A DNA stretch of 9,457 bases from CAYFJO01 sp964343305 (lineage in GTDB: Bacteria; Planctomycetota; Planctomycetia; Pirellulales; Pirellulaceae), in NCBI GenBank assembly GCA_964343305.1, contig CAYFJO010000423.1:1-9457 (forward strand). Direction: 5' to 3'. A program made the position numbers and the translations under genes. Positions 1-5,551 of the stretch are shown piece after piece. A model generated the notes under the pieces. It had not been told where the DNA came from. It saw nothing but the letters and a program-made list of their open reading frames with translations, and made no database searches. Numbering within the stretch: the first letter of the stretch is position 1; the number at the start of each line of letters is the position of its first letter.

Positions 1-155
1 TAATAGCAAAAATAACAACCTCCGGACATGCGAATTCATAGAAGGGACAGCTACCCTCGCTTGCATTTTCGACACGATTTCGCTGAGTTCACGCAGCAGC
101 CAAGCTGACGGTTGCAAGCAACATGAACGTGATGCAACTTGATGACTCGTCGTGC
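1..155. other. Non-coding flank downstream of the first sulfatase gene
   Basis: I see no gene here on either strand. The only structure noticed is a pair of 7-base inverted copies (gcttgca at 59-65 and tgcaagc at 113-119) with 47 bases between them. That is too widely spaced and too short to call a terminator. Confidence 0.4.
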
Positions 156-1754
156 TCAGCGTTTTCCTGATCCCACGTAATCGGGATTGGGTTTCATCAT
201 CCGGGCGGACACATCTTGTCGCCAGGTGTGTAACATCGATCGCAGTTCGGCCGCCTTCTCAGGCTCCGTTTTCGACAGATTGTTCTGTTCGCCAATGTCT
301 ATGCGGAGATTAAATAGCTGTACGGTGCCGTTTTCAAAGTATTCAAGCAGCTTGTAATCGCCGGCGCGAATGGCGCCGCCAGGACTCTGCATGCCATGAT
401 TGCTGTAGTGCGGGAAGTGCCAGTAAATGGCTTCTCTCCCGAGCTTCTTGGCTCCTTTGACCAACGGGACGATGCTGACTCCGTCGGCGTGCTGCTCGGG
501 CTGCTGTGGTAGGCCGAGCATCTCGAGAATTGTGGGATAGAAGTCGGTGCTGATCACCGGCACGTCGCACACCTTATTCTGCTGGCCTTGGCCCGGCCAG
601 TGAATGATCAGCGGTTCGCGAACGCCGCCTTCGTACAGCCATCCTTTGGCGCCGCGCAACGGAAGATTCGACGTCGAGAAGGCTCGGTCCAATTGATCGC
701 CACGCACGATACGATCGGGTCGGCCAAAGTTGGCGCCGGACATGCCTCCATTATCAGAAAACAGAATCACGATCGTGTTATCATCGAGGTCCAGTGCTTT
801 CAGTTTGGCGAGCACGCGGCCCAGACTTTCGTCGACCGACTCGACCATGGCGGCGAATTGAACGTTGTCCTGATGCTGTTTGATTTTGACCGTACGATCC
901 GGCAGAACTTGATAGCCTGACCATTGCGGGCTCTCCATGCGTGCCGCGAGGTCTTTCTTCGACAGCGGGTCCGTTGTGTCTGGATTGCCTTCCAAGACAA
1001 ACGCGGCACCTTTGGGCGGCGGCACGTTCTTCTGTTTCTCTTCATACTTTGCAACCAGGTCTGCGCGTCCCTGAATCGGATCATGGACGGCGAAGTGTGA
1101 AAGATACAGAAAGAACGGCTGATCCTTGCTGACCTCAATGAACTTCACGGCCTCTTCGGTCAGCCGATCCGTCAGATACTGCCCTGGTTGACTGTCAAGA
1201 GCGTCGAACTTAAACGGAGCGTGGTAGCCAGCTTTGGGCCAGCCCTTGTTCCAACGCGGAATCTGAATGTCGAATCCCTGTTGTAGCGGCCCGAAAGGAT
1301 CTTCACCCAGATGCCACTTGCCAATGTGTGCCGTGCGATAGCCGTGTTTCTTGAGTGTCTCGGCGATTGTGATTTCTTCAAGAGGTAAGTGTTGGTGGAT
1401 TTCCGCATTCTTTAGTTTCTGGAAGGGAAAGTCGCGTCGACCCGACAACCAATCGGTCAGATGCAGTCTCGCGGGATACTTGCCCGTCATGATGCTGGCA
1501 CGCGTCGGAGAACAAACATGACAGGTCGCATAAGCCTGGCTGAACCTGACACTTTGCTCGGCAAATCGATCGATGTTTGGCGTCTCGTAAAAGTTGCTGC
1601 CGTAACATCCCAGATCGCGCCACCCCAGATCGTCGACCAGGAAGAACACGATGTTTGGGCTACGGTCATTGGCCGGAACAACTGACGGCAACAGAAACGC
1701 GATCGCAATCGCGACGAAGATTGTGGTCTTGAGTGGGTTCATGAGTTGAATCAT
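156..1754 (-). CDS. Secreted arylsulfatase A-like sulfatase (formylglycine-dependent, S1 type)
   Basis: Hydrolyses a sulfate ester, probably on a polysaccharide, in the periplasm or outside the cell; the substrate cannot be read from the sequence. The call rests on a full set of S1 sulfatase motifs (numbered from an upstream in-frame ATG at 1814; subtract 20 for the start used here). These are metal-binding Asp61-Asp62, the CSPTR signature with Cys101 to be converted to formylglycine, Arg105, Lys112, GKWHLG at 165-170, His240 and His244, FSDNGG at 352-357 with Asp354-Asn355, and Lys390. The length (532 residues here) is normal for the family. A hydrophobic signal peptide ending near VVPAND shows export. 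I start at 1754 because residues further upstream do not look coding. An ATG at 1742 (MNPLKTT) is an equally good start; both lack a strong ribosome site. It follows the second sulfatase on the same strand and is probably co-transcribed. It needs a formylglycine-generating enzyme, not encoded here. Confidence 0.93.
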   Translation of the reverse strand: MIQLMNPLKTTIFVAIAIAFLLPSVVPANDRSPNIVFFLVDDLGWRDLGCYGSNFYETPNIDRFAEQSVRFSQAYATCHVCSPTRASIMTGKYPARLHLTDWLSGRRDFPFQKLKNAEIHQHLPLEEITIAETLKKHGYRTAHIGKWHLGEDPFGPLQQGFDIQIPRWNKGWPKAGYHAPFKFDALDSQPGQYLTDRLTEEAVKFIEVSKDQPFFLYLSHFAVHDPIQGRADLVAKYEEKQKNVPPPKGAAFVLEGNPDTTDPLSKKDLAARMESPQWSGYQVLPDRTVKIKQHQDNVQFAAMVESVDESLGRVLAKLKALDLDDNTIVILFSDNGGMSGANFGRPDRIVRGDQLDRAFSTSNLPLRGAKGWLYEGGVREPLIIHWPGQGQQNKVCDVPVISTDFYPTILEMLGLPQQPEQHADGVSIVPLVKGAKKLGREAIYWHFPHYSNHGMQSPGGAIRAGDYKLLEYFENGTVQLFNLRIDIGEQNNLSKTEPEKAAELRSMLHTWRQDVSARMMKPNPDYVGSGKR

Positions 1755-1862
1755 CCGGTTGGATTCCCGCACGACGACACAATAGAACGCAGGTTTGCTT
1801 ACCGTCTTGTGCATTCGTGAAGTTGTGCGAGCCCTAACCTACGACACCAATCCAAGTCGTCG

Positions 1863-3206
1863 TTAGCGTTTGTTGTCTGACGGGGCGAGCCTGTCGCGTC
1901 CCTCAATCGACTGCATCAGCGTTCTCAATTCAGCAACCTTCGCCGGAAACCTTGCTGCCAGGTTCGTCTGCTCGCCCAGGTCGGCCTCGAGATCGTAAAG
2001 TTCTTCGACCTTCTTTCGGTCATCCTCGATCGCGTAGCCGTGGAAGTGTGCGTCGGCCTTCAAATACTTCCACTTGCCGTGACGTACGCCCGCATTGTGG
2101 AAGTAAAAATGCTCCCGGCCCGTTTCACGCTGGCCAAACAGCAATTTGCTTTGATCGATACCATCCATACGGCGGTCATCCGGCACAGCGAAGCCGGCCA
2201 ACGAGGCGAAGGTTGGCATGAAGTCGACAGTGGCAAAGATTGCATCAGAAACGCGGCCGGCCGGCACCTTGCCCGGCCAGCGAACAACGCAAGGCAGGCG
2301 ATAACCGCCTTCGTAGCAGGAACCCTTGCCATTGCGCAGCGGTCCCGCCTCGCCCCAGAAAATCGATCCTTTGGGGTGACCCTGTTTCCTGTCGGTGTAC
2401 TTCGGCTGGTTCCACGGACCGTTGTCGCTGGTGTAGATCACCAGCGTATTGTCATTCAGCCTCAGCTCATCGAGCACATCAAGCAGGCGGCCGGTCTCAT
2501 AGTCAAACTCCTCGACCACATCACCATACAGCCCGCCCGCCGACTTGCCGCGAAAGCGCGGCGAGGCGTTGATGATGGTGTGCATCATTGTGTGCGCCAC
2601 GTAAAGCACAAACGGCTTTTTCGGATCGCGCCGCTCTTTGAGGTAAGCAATCGCCTTGTCGGTGTAAAGCGTCGTCAGGCTACCCATGTCGCGCGTTGAG
2701 CCGGCCTTATCGTTGTTCTCGTGGAAGCCAACGCCACCACCATCGTTGGCTCCGAGCGTGCCGAAGTAATAGTCGAACCCCTGGGCATTCGGCATCCGCT
2801 GAATGATTGGCTTGCGATTGGAGACATCCCACTTGCCGATGCAGGCGGTCTGATAGCCGGACTCGCGCATCAACTCGGCAAAGGTGATTTCCGTTGCCGG
2901 CATGCCCCAGCCTTTGCTGCGGATTGGGTGTCGCCCGGTCAGCAATGCCGAACGAGATGGCCCGCAAACCGTTTGCGAGTAGAAGGATGTAAATCGCGTT
3001 CCTTCCTTCGCCAATCGGTCGAGTCGGGGCGTCTTGTTCTTCTGGTTGCCATAGCAGGCCAAGTCCGCATAGCCCTGATCATCGGTGAAGATGATCAGGA
3101 TGTTGGGTTTCTCAGCGGCGGCGGCTGATGAGCAAAAAAGAAACAGAAAACTCGCGAAAGTACGCAGCCGTGCAGAAAACCAGGTCCTTGATTTCATCGT
3201 CATCAT
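1863..3206 (-). CDS. Secreted sulfatase with a GKWD variant of the active-site GKWH motif
   Basis: A second S1 sulfatase of about 447 residues, again probably acting on sulfated glycans outside the cytoplasm. Numbering from an in-frame ATG at 3266 (subtract 20): Asp62-Asp63 metal ligands, CGPSR with catalytic Cys101 and Arg105, GKW at 144-146, His225 and His229, TSDNG with Asp281-Asn282, and Lys314 before YEGGYR. Where most arylsulfatases have GKWH this one has GKWD, so a histidine that contacts the sulfate in characterised enzymes (His115 of Pseudomonas arylsulfatase) is Asp147. A signal peptide of roughly 30 residues ends at SSAAAA before EKPN. The start at 3206 is chosen because GGGAG lies 6 bases upstream of it; ATGs at 3203 and 3197 are also in frame. 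It is the promoter-proximal gene of a likely two-gene sulfatase operon. Confidence 0.93.
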   Translation of the reverse strand: MMTMKSRTWFSARLRTFASFLFLFCSSAAAAEKPNILIIFTDDQGYADLACYGNQKNKTPRLDRLAKEGTRFTSFYSQTVCGPSRSALLTGRHPIRSKGWGMPATEITFAELMRESGYQTACIGKWDVSNRKPIIQRMPNAQGFDYYFGTLGANDGGGVGFHENNDKAGSTRDMGSLTTLYTDKAIAYLKERRDPKKPFVLYVAHTMMHTIINASPRFRGKSAGGLYGDVVEEFDYETGRLLDVLDELRLNDNTLVIYTSDNGPWNQPKYTDRKQGHPKGSIFWGEAGPLRNGKGSCYEGGYRLPCVVRWPGKVPAGRVSDAIFATVDFMPTFASLAGFAVPDDRRMDGIDQSKLLFGQRETGREHFYFHNAGVRHGKWKYLKADAHFHGYAIEDDRKKVEELYDLEADLGEQTNLAARFPAKVAELRTLMQSIEGRDRLAPSDNKR

Positions 3207-3212
3207 GTTTTT

Positions 3213-3217
3213 CTCCC
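3213..3217 (-). promoter_or_regulatory. Ribosome binding site of the second sulfatase
   Basis: GGGAG on the minus strand with 6 bases before the ATG at 3206. It decides the start against the in-frame ATG at 3266, which has no such site and would put 20 unrelated residues before the signal peptide. Confidence 0.65.
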
Positions 3218-3224
3218 AGGTCCA

Positions 3225-3252
3225 ATTATATTCGACCTCCCGTGCCGCACAA
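3225..3252 (-). promoter_or_regulatory. Candidate sigma-70-type promoter of the sulfatase pair
   Basis: The minus strand has a perfect TATAAT at 3230-3225. A weak -35 (TTGTGC, 3252-3247) lies 16 bases further upstream. Transcription would begin near 3218 and leave a leader of about a dozen bases that still holds the GGGAG ribosome site. A perfect TTGACA also occurs at 3266-3261, but it is 30 bases from the TATAAT and so is not its partner. No sigma-54 motif fits here. Confidence 0.4.
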
Positions 3253-3283
3253 ACGGCTCGTGTCAACCGGCTGAGAACCGTTT
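3251..3283. repeat. Inverted repeat between the sulfatase and uspE transcription units
   Basis: AAACGG (3251-3256) faces CCGTTT (3278-3283). The arms extend by CTC/GAG if a two-base bulge is allowed. It lies between divergent genes, roughly 120-155 bases upstream of the start point predicted from the sigma-54 promoter of uspE. That is a normal distance for an activator binding site. It could equally be a chance hairpin. Confidence 0.3.
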
Positions 3284-3378
3284 GAACGAATGTGCGAAAT
3301 CGCGCGCTTGTGGTCAGGCCCGCTCGGCGCGTTGCGAAACTCTATCGGCCTAGCGCTGCCGCAGACGTCTATCTTGTC

Positions 3379-3394
3379 CGGCACCAAACTTGCT
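3379..3394 (+). promoter_or_regulatory. Sigma-54 (-24/-12) promoter for the UspE-like gene
   Basis: The stretch cGGCACcaaacTTGCT matches the RpoN consensus TGGCACGNNNNTTGCW at 10 of 12 defined positions, including the GG and GC pairs at the required spacing. Transcription would start near 3405, leaving a leader of about 120 bases. Such promoters need an ATP-driven NtrC-family activator; none is encoded in the window. Confidence 0.65.
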
Positions 3395-3515
3395 CCTGCA
3401 ATATGTGAGTTTCCAACATCTCGAAAGGCCTTGAATGCGCGACGCGCTCCTCAAAACTACGGTTTGCCTTTTGGAGTTGGAATCTTTGACGGTGAAATGA
3501 GTAACCGCTGCGACC

Positions 3516-3520
3516 GGAGA
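3516..3520 (+). promoter_or_regulatory. Ribosome binding site deciding the uspE start
   Basis: GGAGA, with 7 bases between GGAG and the ATG at 3527 and 4 to the ATG at 3524. The open frame continues back to 3290, but that part has no ribosome site, no Usp similarity and spans the sigma-54 promoter, so it is untranslated. Confidence 0.65.
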
Positions 3521-3526
3521 AGCATG

Positions 3527-4462
3527 ATGAAACGATTCAAGAACATCCTCATGGTGGTTGACGCCGACGCGCCCAAACAAGACGGACTTCGACGGGCCTC
3601 GGAGTTGGCGTACCATAACAACGCAAAACTGAAGATCGTCGACATCGTTCGGCCATTTGGGTGGCTGAAGCGGCTGACGACGGCGAAGTACCATGACATT
3701 GAAGAGAAGCTGGTCGCAAACAAACAGCATCGCTTGCAGGCCTTGGCCGACTCGGCATGGGATCGTGGGCCGGACGTTTCTACGAAGGTGTTGTTTGGTT
3801 CCGCATCGACGGAGATCATTCGTGAAGTGCTGCGCCACGAACACGATTTGGTGATGAAAGAAGCCAAAGGCGAGATGTGGCAAAAAGGTTTCTTTGGAAC
3901 GACGGGGATGCAGCTCATGCGAAAGTGCCCATGTCCGGTCTGGCTGATAAAGCCAGGACCACACGACAAGTACGAGCGCGTGTTGGCCGCGATCGATACT
4001 GCCTGCCATGACAATTCTCACGCCGAACTCAATCTCAAGATCATGGAGTTGGCCACTTCGTTTTGCGAACGTGAATCAAGTCGCCTGGACGTCGTTCAGG
4101 TTTGGAGCCTCTATGGCGACCATTTGCTGAAGAGCCACATGACAATCGAAGAGTTTGACGAACTTGTCGAAGCGAGTCGCATTGAAGCAGAACAGTGTTG
4201 CGGACAATTTCTCAGCAAGATCGAAGCAAACATTCCATCCGAACACGTACATGTTCGACGTGGCGAACCAGGCTATCTGATTCCCATGTTTGCGAAACAG
4301 AACAACACCGATCTGATTGTCATGGGCACCGTGGCACGAACTGGCATCGCTGGGGCCCTAACCGGCAACACGGCGGAAGCCATTCTCAGCAAGGTGCAAT
4401 GTTCCGTGTTAGCGTTGAAGCCCGCGGAATTCGTTTGCCCAATTACAATTGACGACGGATGA
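3527..4462 (+). CDS. uspE: Tandem-domain universal stress protein, UspE-like
   Basis: A soluble cytoplasmic protein of 311 residues made of two Usp domains, about 1-143 and 148-298. The size is that of E. coli UspE (316). Domain 1 opens with KNILMVVDAD and closes with CPCPVWLIKPG. Domain 2 opens with RVLAAIDTA and has MGTVARTG followed by GNTAEAIL, then LALKPAEF and an acidic tail. The GNTAE element and the tail are hallmarks of UspE rather than of single-domain UspA. The nucleotide-binding pattern G-x2-G-x9-G-S/T is imperfect in domain 2: the second Gly is Ala and the last residue is Asn, so ATP binding is doubtful. UspE-type proteins are linked to stress survival, motility and aggregation, without a defined reaction. 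The sigma-54 promoter upstream suggests control by an enhancer-binding protein. The gene symbol is by similarity from memory. Confidence 0.85.
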   Translation: MKRFKNILMVVDADAPKQDGLRRASELAYHNNAKLKIVDIVRPFGWLKRLTTAKYHDIEEKLVANKQHRLQALADSAWDRGPDVSTKVLFGSASTEIIREVLRHEHDLVMKEAKGEMWQKGFFGTTGMQLMRKCPCPVWLIKPGPHDKYERVLAAIDTACHDNSHAELNLKIMELATSFCERESSRLDVVQVWSLYGDHLLKSHMTIEEFDELVEASRIEAEQCCGQFLSKIEANIPSEHVHVRRGEPGYLIPMFAKQNNTDLIVMGTVARTGIAGALTGNTAEAILSKVQCSVLALKPAEFVCPITIDDG

Positions 4463-4473
4463 AACGCAATTGT
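4445..4473. repeat. Inverted repeat across the end of uspE
   Basis: ACAATTG (4445-4451) and CAATTGT (4467-4473) can form a 7-pair stem with a 15-base loop that includes the uspE stop codon. It sits in the 50-base gap before a convergent gene. No T-run follows on either strand, so a terminator role is possible but weak. Confidence 0.25.
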
Positions 4474-4512
4474 TCACACGTTCCCCGACGCTGGCAACCG
4501 CCCCAGTCGACC

Positions 4513-4608
4513 CTACCGACCCACTAAGTGATCGCGAAGCCTTTGCAGGGCGACGGTGAAGAATGCCACCAAGAAGATGAACAATACAATGAACATGTAA
4601 CGGAACAT
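4513..4608 (-). CDS. 31-residue single-pass membrane peptide
   Basis: Reads MFRYMFIVLFIFLVAFF followed by TVALQRLRDHLVGR and a TAG stop. About 18 hydrophobic residues after a short N-terminus, then a basic tail (R, R, R), predict one membrane helix with the tail in the cytoplasm. The case for a real gene is an AGGAG ribosome site 7 bases from the ATG, the same geometry as the 98-residue gene at 5552. It also follows the pseudo-biotinyl gene by 82 bases on the same strand. I recognise no family. By analogy, small peptides of this form often are accessory subunits of membrane complexes (KdpF and CydX are examples), but no sequence similarity to those is claimed. Confidence 0.6.
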   Translation of the reverse strand: MFRYMFIVLFIFLVAFFTVALQRLRDHLVGR

Positions 4609-4615
4609 GGCAACG

Positions 4616-4620
4616 CTCCT
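4616..4620 (-). promoter_or_regulatory. Ribosome binding site of the 31-residue gene
   Basis: AGGAG on the minus strand, 7 bases before the ATG at 4608. It is the main evidence that so short a frame is translated. Confidence 0.6.
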
Positions 4621-4690
4621 CGGCTCACGACAATCAACAACTTTCTCGTCGTCGTTCTGCCGTGTACTCTTGCGAACTTGGCACGAGTCC

Positions 4691-5083
4691 TTACGGAGTT
4701 TTTGGTTCCGGCGCGAGTTGTATCTCGAACAACGGCTGGCCCATGTAGACCATTACGCCGTCGGCAACTAGCACCTCAACGATTGTGCCGTTGGCACCAG
4801 AGTGTTGCTGGAAACGCCGCATTCCTTCGATCGTGCCGACGACTGTAGTCGGTTCAACGTTCATGCCGGCTTCGACAAACGGTTTGTCGCCAAAATATCG
4901 TCCAGCATAAAAAACGCCGTCCCACGAACTGACGATGTAGGCCACCGCAGGCTCGTCATCCTCGGCCGGCGTCGCACCCGCCATCTGCGTTGCCAGAACC
5001 AGGACGATAAAACCAGCCAAAAAGCCAACGACAATCCAAACCCATGCGTGCCATTCCTTCAAATCTGTTCGAACCTTTGTCAT
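4691..5083 (-). CDS. Membrane-anchored AccB-type biotinyl domain lacking the biotin lysine
   Basis: 130 residues. One membrane helix (about 13-33, WIVVGFLAGFIVLVLA) is followed by an acidic linker and then a domain (about 48-122) that aligns throughout with the biotin carrier domain of AccB. DGVFY matches the GTFY strand, GDKPFVEAG matches the thumb region of AccB (AKxFIEVGQ), and GTIVEVLVADGVMVYMGQPLFEI matches the closing half in shape. The biotinylation loop, EAMKM in carriers, is EGMRR here (86-90): the acceptor lysine is Arg89. So the fold is retained but it should not carry biotin or lipoate. The start is supported by AAGGAAG ending 7 bases before the ATG. It lies 91 bases after the OadG-like gene and probably shares its sigma-54 promoter. 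Function unknown; a structural or docking part of a membrane complex is the best guess. Confidence 0.8.
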   Translation of the reverse strand: MTKVRTDLKEWHAWVWIVVGFLAGFIVLVLATQMAGATPAEDDEPAVAYIVSSWDGVFYAGRYFGDKPFVEAGMNVEPTTVVGTIEGMRRFQQHSGANGTIVEVLVADGVMVYMGQPLFEIQLAPEPKTP

Positions 5084-5174
5084 GTCGCACCTTCCTTTCG
5101 TGAATCATTCGGACAAGCGCGCCGATTCGGGCAATCTCGACAACCAAGCGCGCGGCAAGTTGATTCGTTGAACA

Positions 5175-5411
5175 CTACTTCCCAGGCATGGATTCCAAAA
5201 TCCGATCGCCATACGCTTGCAGCAGGTTCATCACAAGCGAGATTACCATCACGCCGATGACTAGGATTCCCAGGGCAAGCACTGTAATGCCCATTCCCTT
5301 TAGCACGGGATGGCCAAGATCGCGATCGGCAAAGGATTCACCGCAAACGCGGTGAACGTGCTGCGCAGTAGTTTCATGCAACGGTTTGATCGGGGATTTG
5401 AGCTTCACCAC
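5175..5411 (-). CDS. Small single-pass membrane protein resembling OadG (sodium-pump decarboxylase gamma subunit)
   Basis: 78 residues if started at the GTG at 5411, which has GGGAG 5 bases upstream; a second GTG at 5408 has it 8 bases away. The N-terminal 37 residues are hydrophilic. A single helix follows (about 41-64, GITVLALGILVIG then VMVISLVMNLL) and a short tail ends in ESMPGK. The run of a Gly before ITV, an LGI turn and a long aliphatic stretch is like the anchor of the OadG family, but the match is short and from memory. In oxaloacetate decarboxylase pumps OadG ties the biotin-bearing subunit to the membrane part. Its neighbour here is a biotinyl-fold protein, which fits, but no OadA or OadB gene is present. 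The open frame runs back to an ATG at 5495, but that start lies upstream of the sigma-54 promoter. An ATG at 5294 would give a minimal 39-residue version. Confidence 0.6.
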   Translation of the reverse strand: MVKLKSPIKPLHETTAQHVHRVCGESFADRDLGHPVLKGMGITVLALGILVIGVMVISLVMNLLQAYGDRILESMPGK

Positions 5412-5416
5412 ACTCG

Positions 5417-5421
5417 CTCCC
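5417..5421 (-). promoter_or_regulatory. Ribosome binding site pointing to a GTG start
   Basis: GGGAG on the minus strand, 5 and 8 bases before two consecutive in-frame GTG codons (5411 and 5408). The predicted transcript starts near 5440, so only this site or the ATG at 5294 can be used. The ATG at 5294 has GGGA directly against it, too close to work well. Confidence 0.5.
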
Positions 5422-5424
5422 TTC

Positions 5425-5439
5425 CGGACGTTAAGTCCG
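5425..5439. repeat. Hairpin at the predicted 5' end of the OadG-like transcript
   Basis: CGGAC and GTCCG form a perfect 5-pair stem around a 5-base loop. It would begin almost at the start point predicted from the minus-strand sigma-54 promoter, so it may stabilise the message or bind a regulator. Confidence 0.3.
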
Positions 5440-5450
5440 CCATATTTTAC

Positions 5451-5466
5451 CGCAACATTCGTGCCA
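5451..5466 (-). promoter_or_regulatory. Sigma-54 promoter of the membrane gene cluster, near-perfect
   Basis: On the minus strand the sequence is TGGCACGAATGTTGCG, which matches TGGCACGNNNNTTGCW at every defined position except the last. Transcription would begin near 5440 and reach the GGGAG site and GTG start of the OadG-like gene after about 29 bases. This is the best promoter in the window. Confidence 0.8.
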
Positions 5467-5470
5467 AATT

Positions 5471-5486
5471 TGGAACGGAATGTGCA
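5471..5486 (+). promoter_or_regulatory. Sigma-54 promoter of the 98-residue gene
   Basis: TGGaACGgaatgTGCA matches the RpoN consensus at 10 of 12 defined positions, with GG and GC correctly spaced. The start point would be near 5497, 55 bases before the ATG at 5552. It lies back to back with the minus-strand promoter with only 4 bases between the two -24 elements. Confidence 0.65.
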
Positions 5487-5505
5487 ACGACTCATGTGTG
5501 TGGGA

Positions 5506-5521
5506 CGGGCTTTGAGGCCCG
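5506..5521 (+). repeat. Hairpin in the leader of the 98-residue gene
   Basis: CGGGC and GCCCG around the loop TTTGAG. It lies between the predicted start point (about 5497) and the AGGAG ribosome site at 5540. No T-run follows, so it is more likely a leader structure than a terminator. Confidence 0.3.
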
Positions 5522-5539
5522 CTTGCCGAACACTCTATG

Positions 5540-5544
5540 AGGAG
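5540..5544 (+). promoter_or_regulatory. Ribosome binding site deciding the start at 5552
   Basis: AGGAG lies 7 bases before the ATG at 5552 and overlaps the codons of the earlier in-frame ATG at 5537, which therefore cannot be the start served by this site. Confidence 0.7.
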
Positions 5545-5551
5545 AGCTGTG

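Noticed and set aside
1838..1862. Possible stem (ACGAC with GTCGT around ten bases) between the two sulfatase genes as a terminator.
   Set aside because: Five pairs with a large loop and no following T-run; the genes are more likely read through as one transcript.
2040..2699. A 219-codon open frame on the plus strand.
   Set aside because: It lies wholly opposite the second sulfatase, whose motifs are unambiguous. The frame has no recognisable domain and is a shadow.
3261..3266. A perfect TTGACA (minus strand) taken as the -35 box of the sulfatase promoter.
   Set aside because: It is 30 bases from the TATAAT at 3225-3230, and 17 bases downstream of it there is no -10-like sequence.
3290..3526. 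In-frame N-terminal extension of the UspE-like protein (about 79 residues).
   Set aside because: No Usp similarity, no ribosome site at its ATG, and it spans the sigma-54 promoter. The protein fits UspE length when started at 3527.
3350..4021. A 223-codon minus-strand frame opposite uspE.
   Set aside because: Shadow of the Usp coding sequence; composition is unlike a real protein and no motif is visible.
4528..4848. A 106-codon plus-strand frame over the small membrane genes.
   Set aside because: It is antisense to the 31-residue gene and to the end of the pseudo-biotinyl gene, both of which have good ribosome sites and sensible products.
5114..5153. Direct repeat CAAGCGCGC (5114-5122 and 5145-5153) between the OadG-like and pseudo-biotinyl genes.
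   Set aside because: Only nine GC-rich bases, two copies, no further copy seen; too weak to call a binding site or repeat family.
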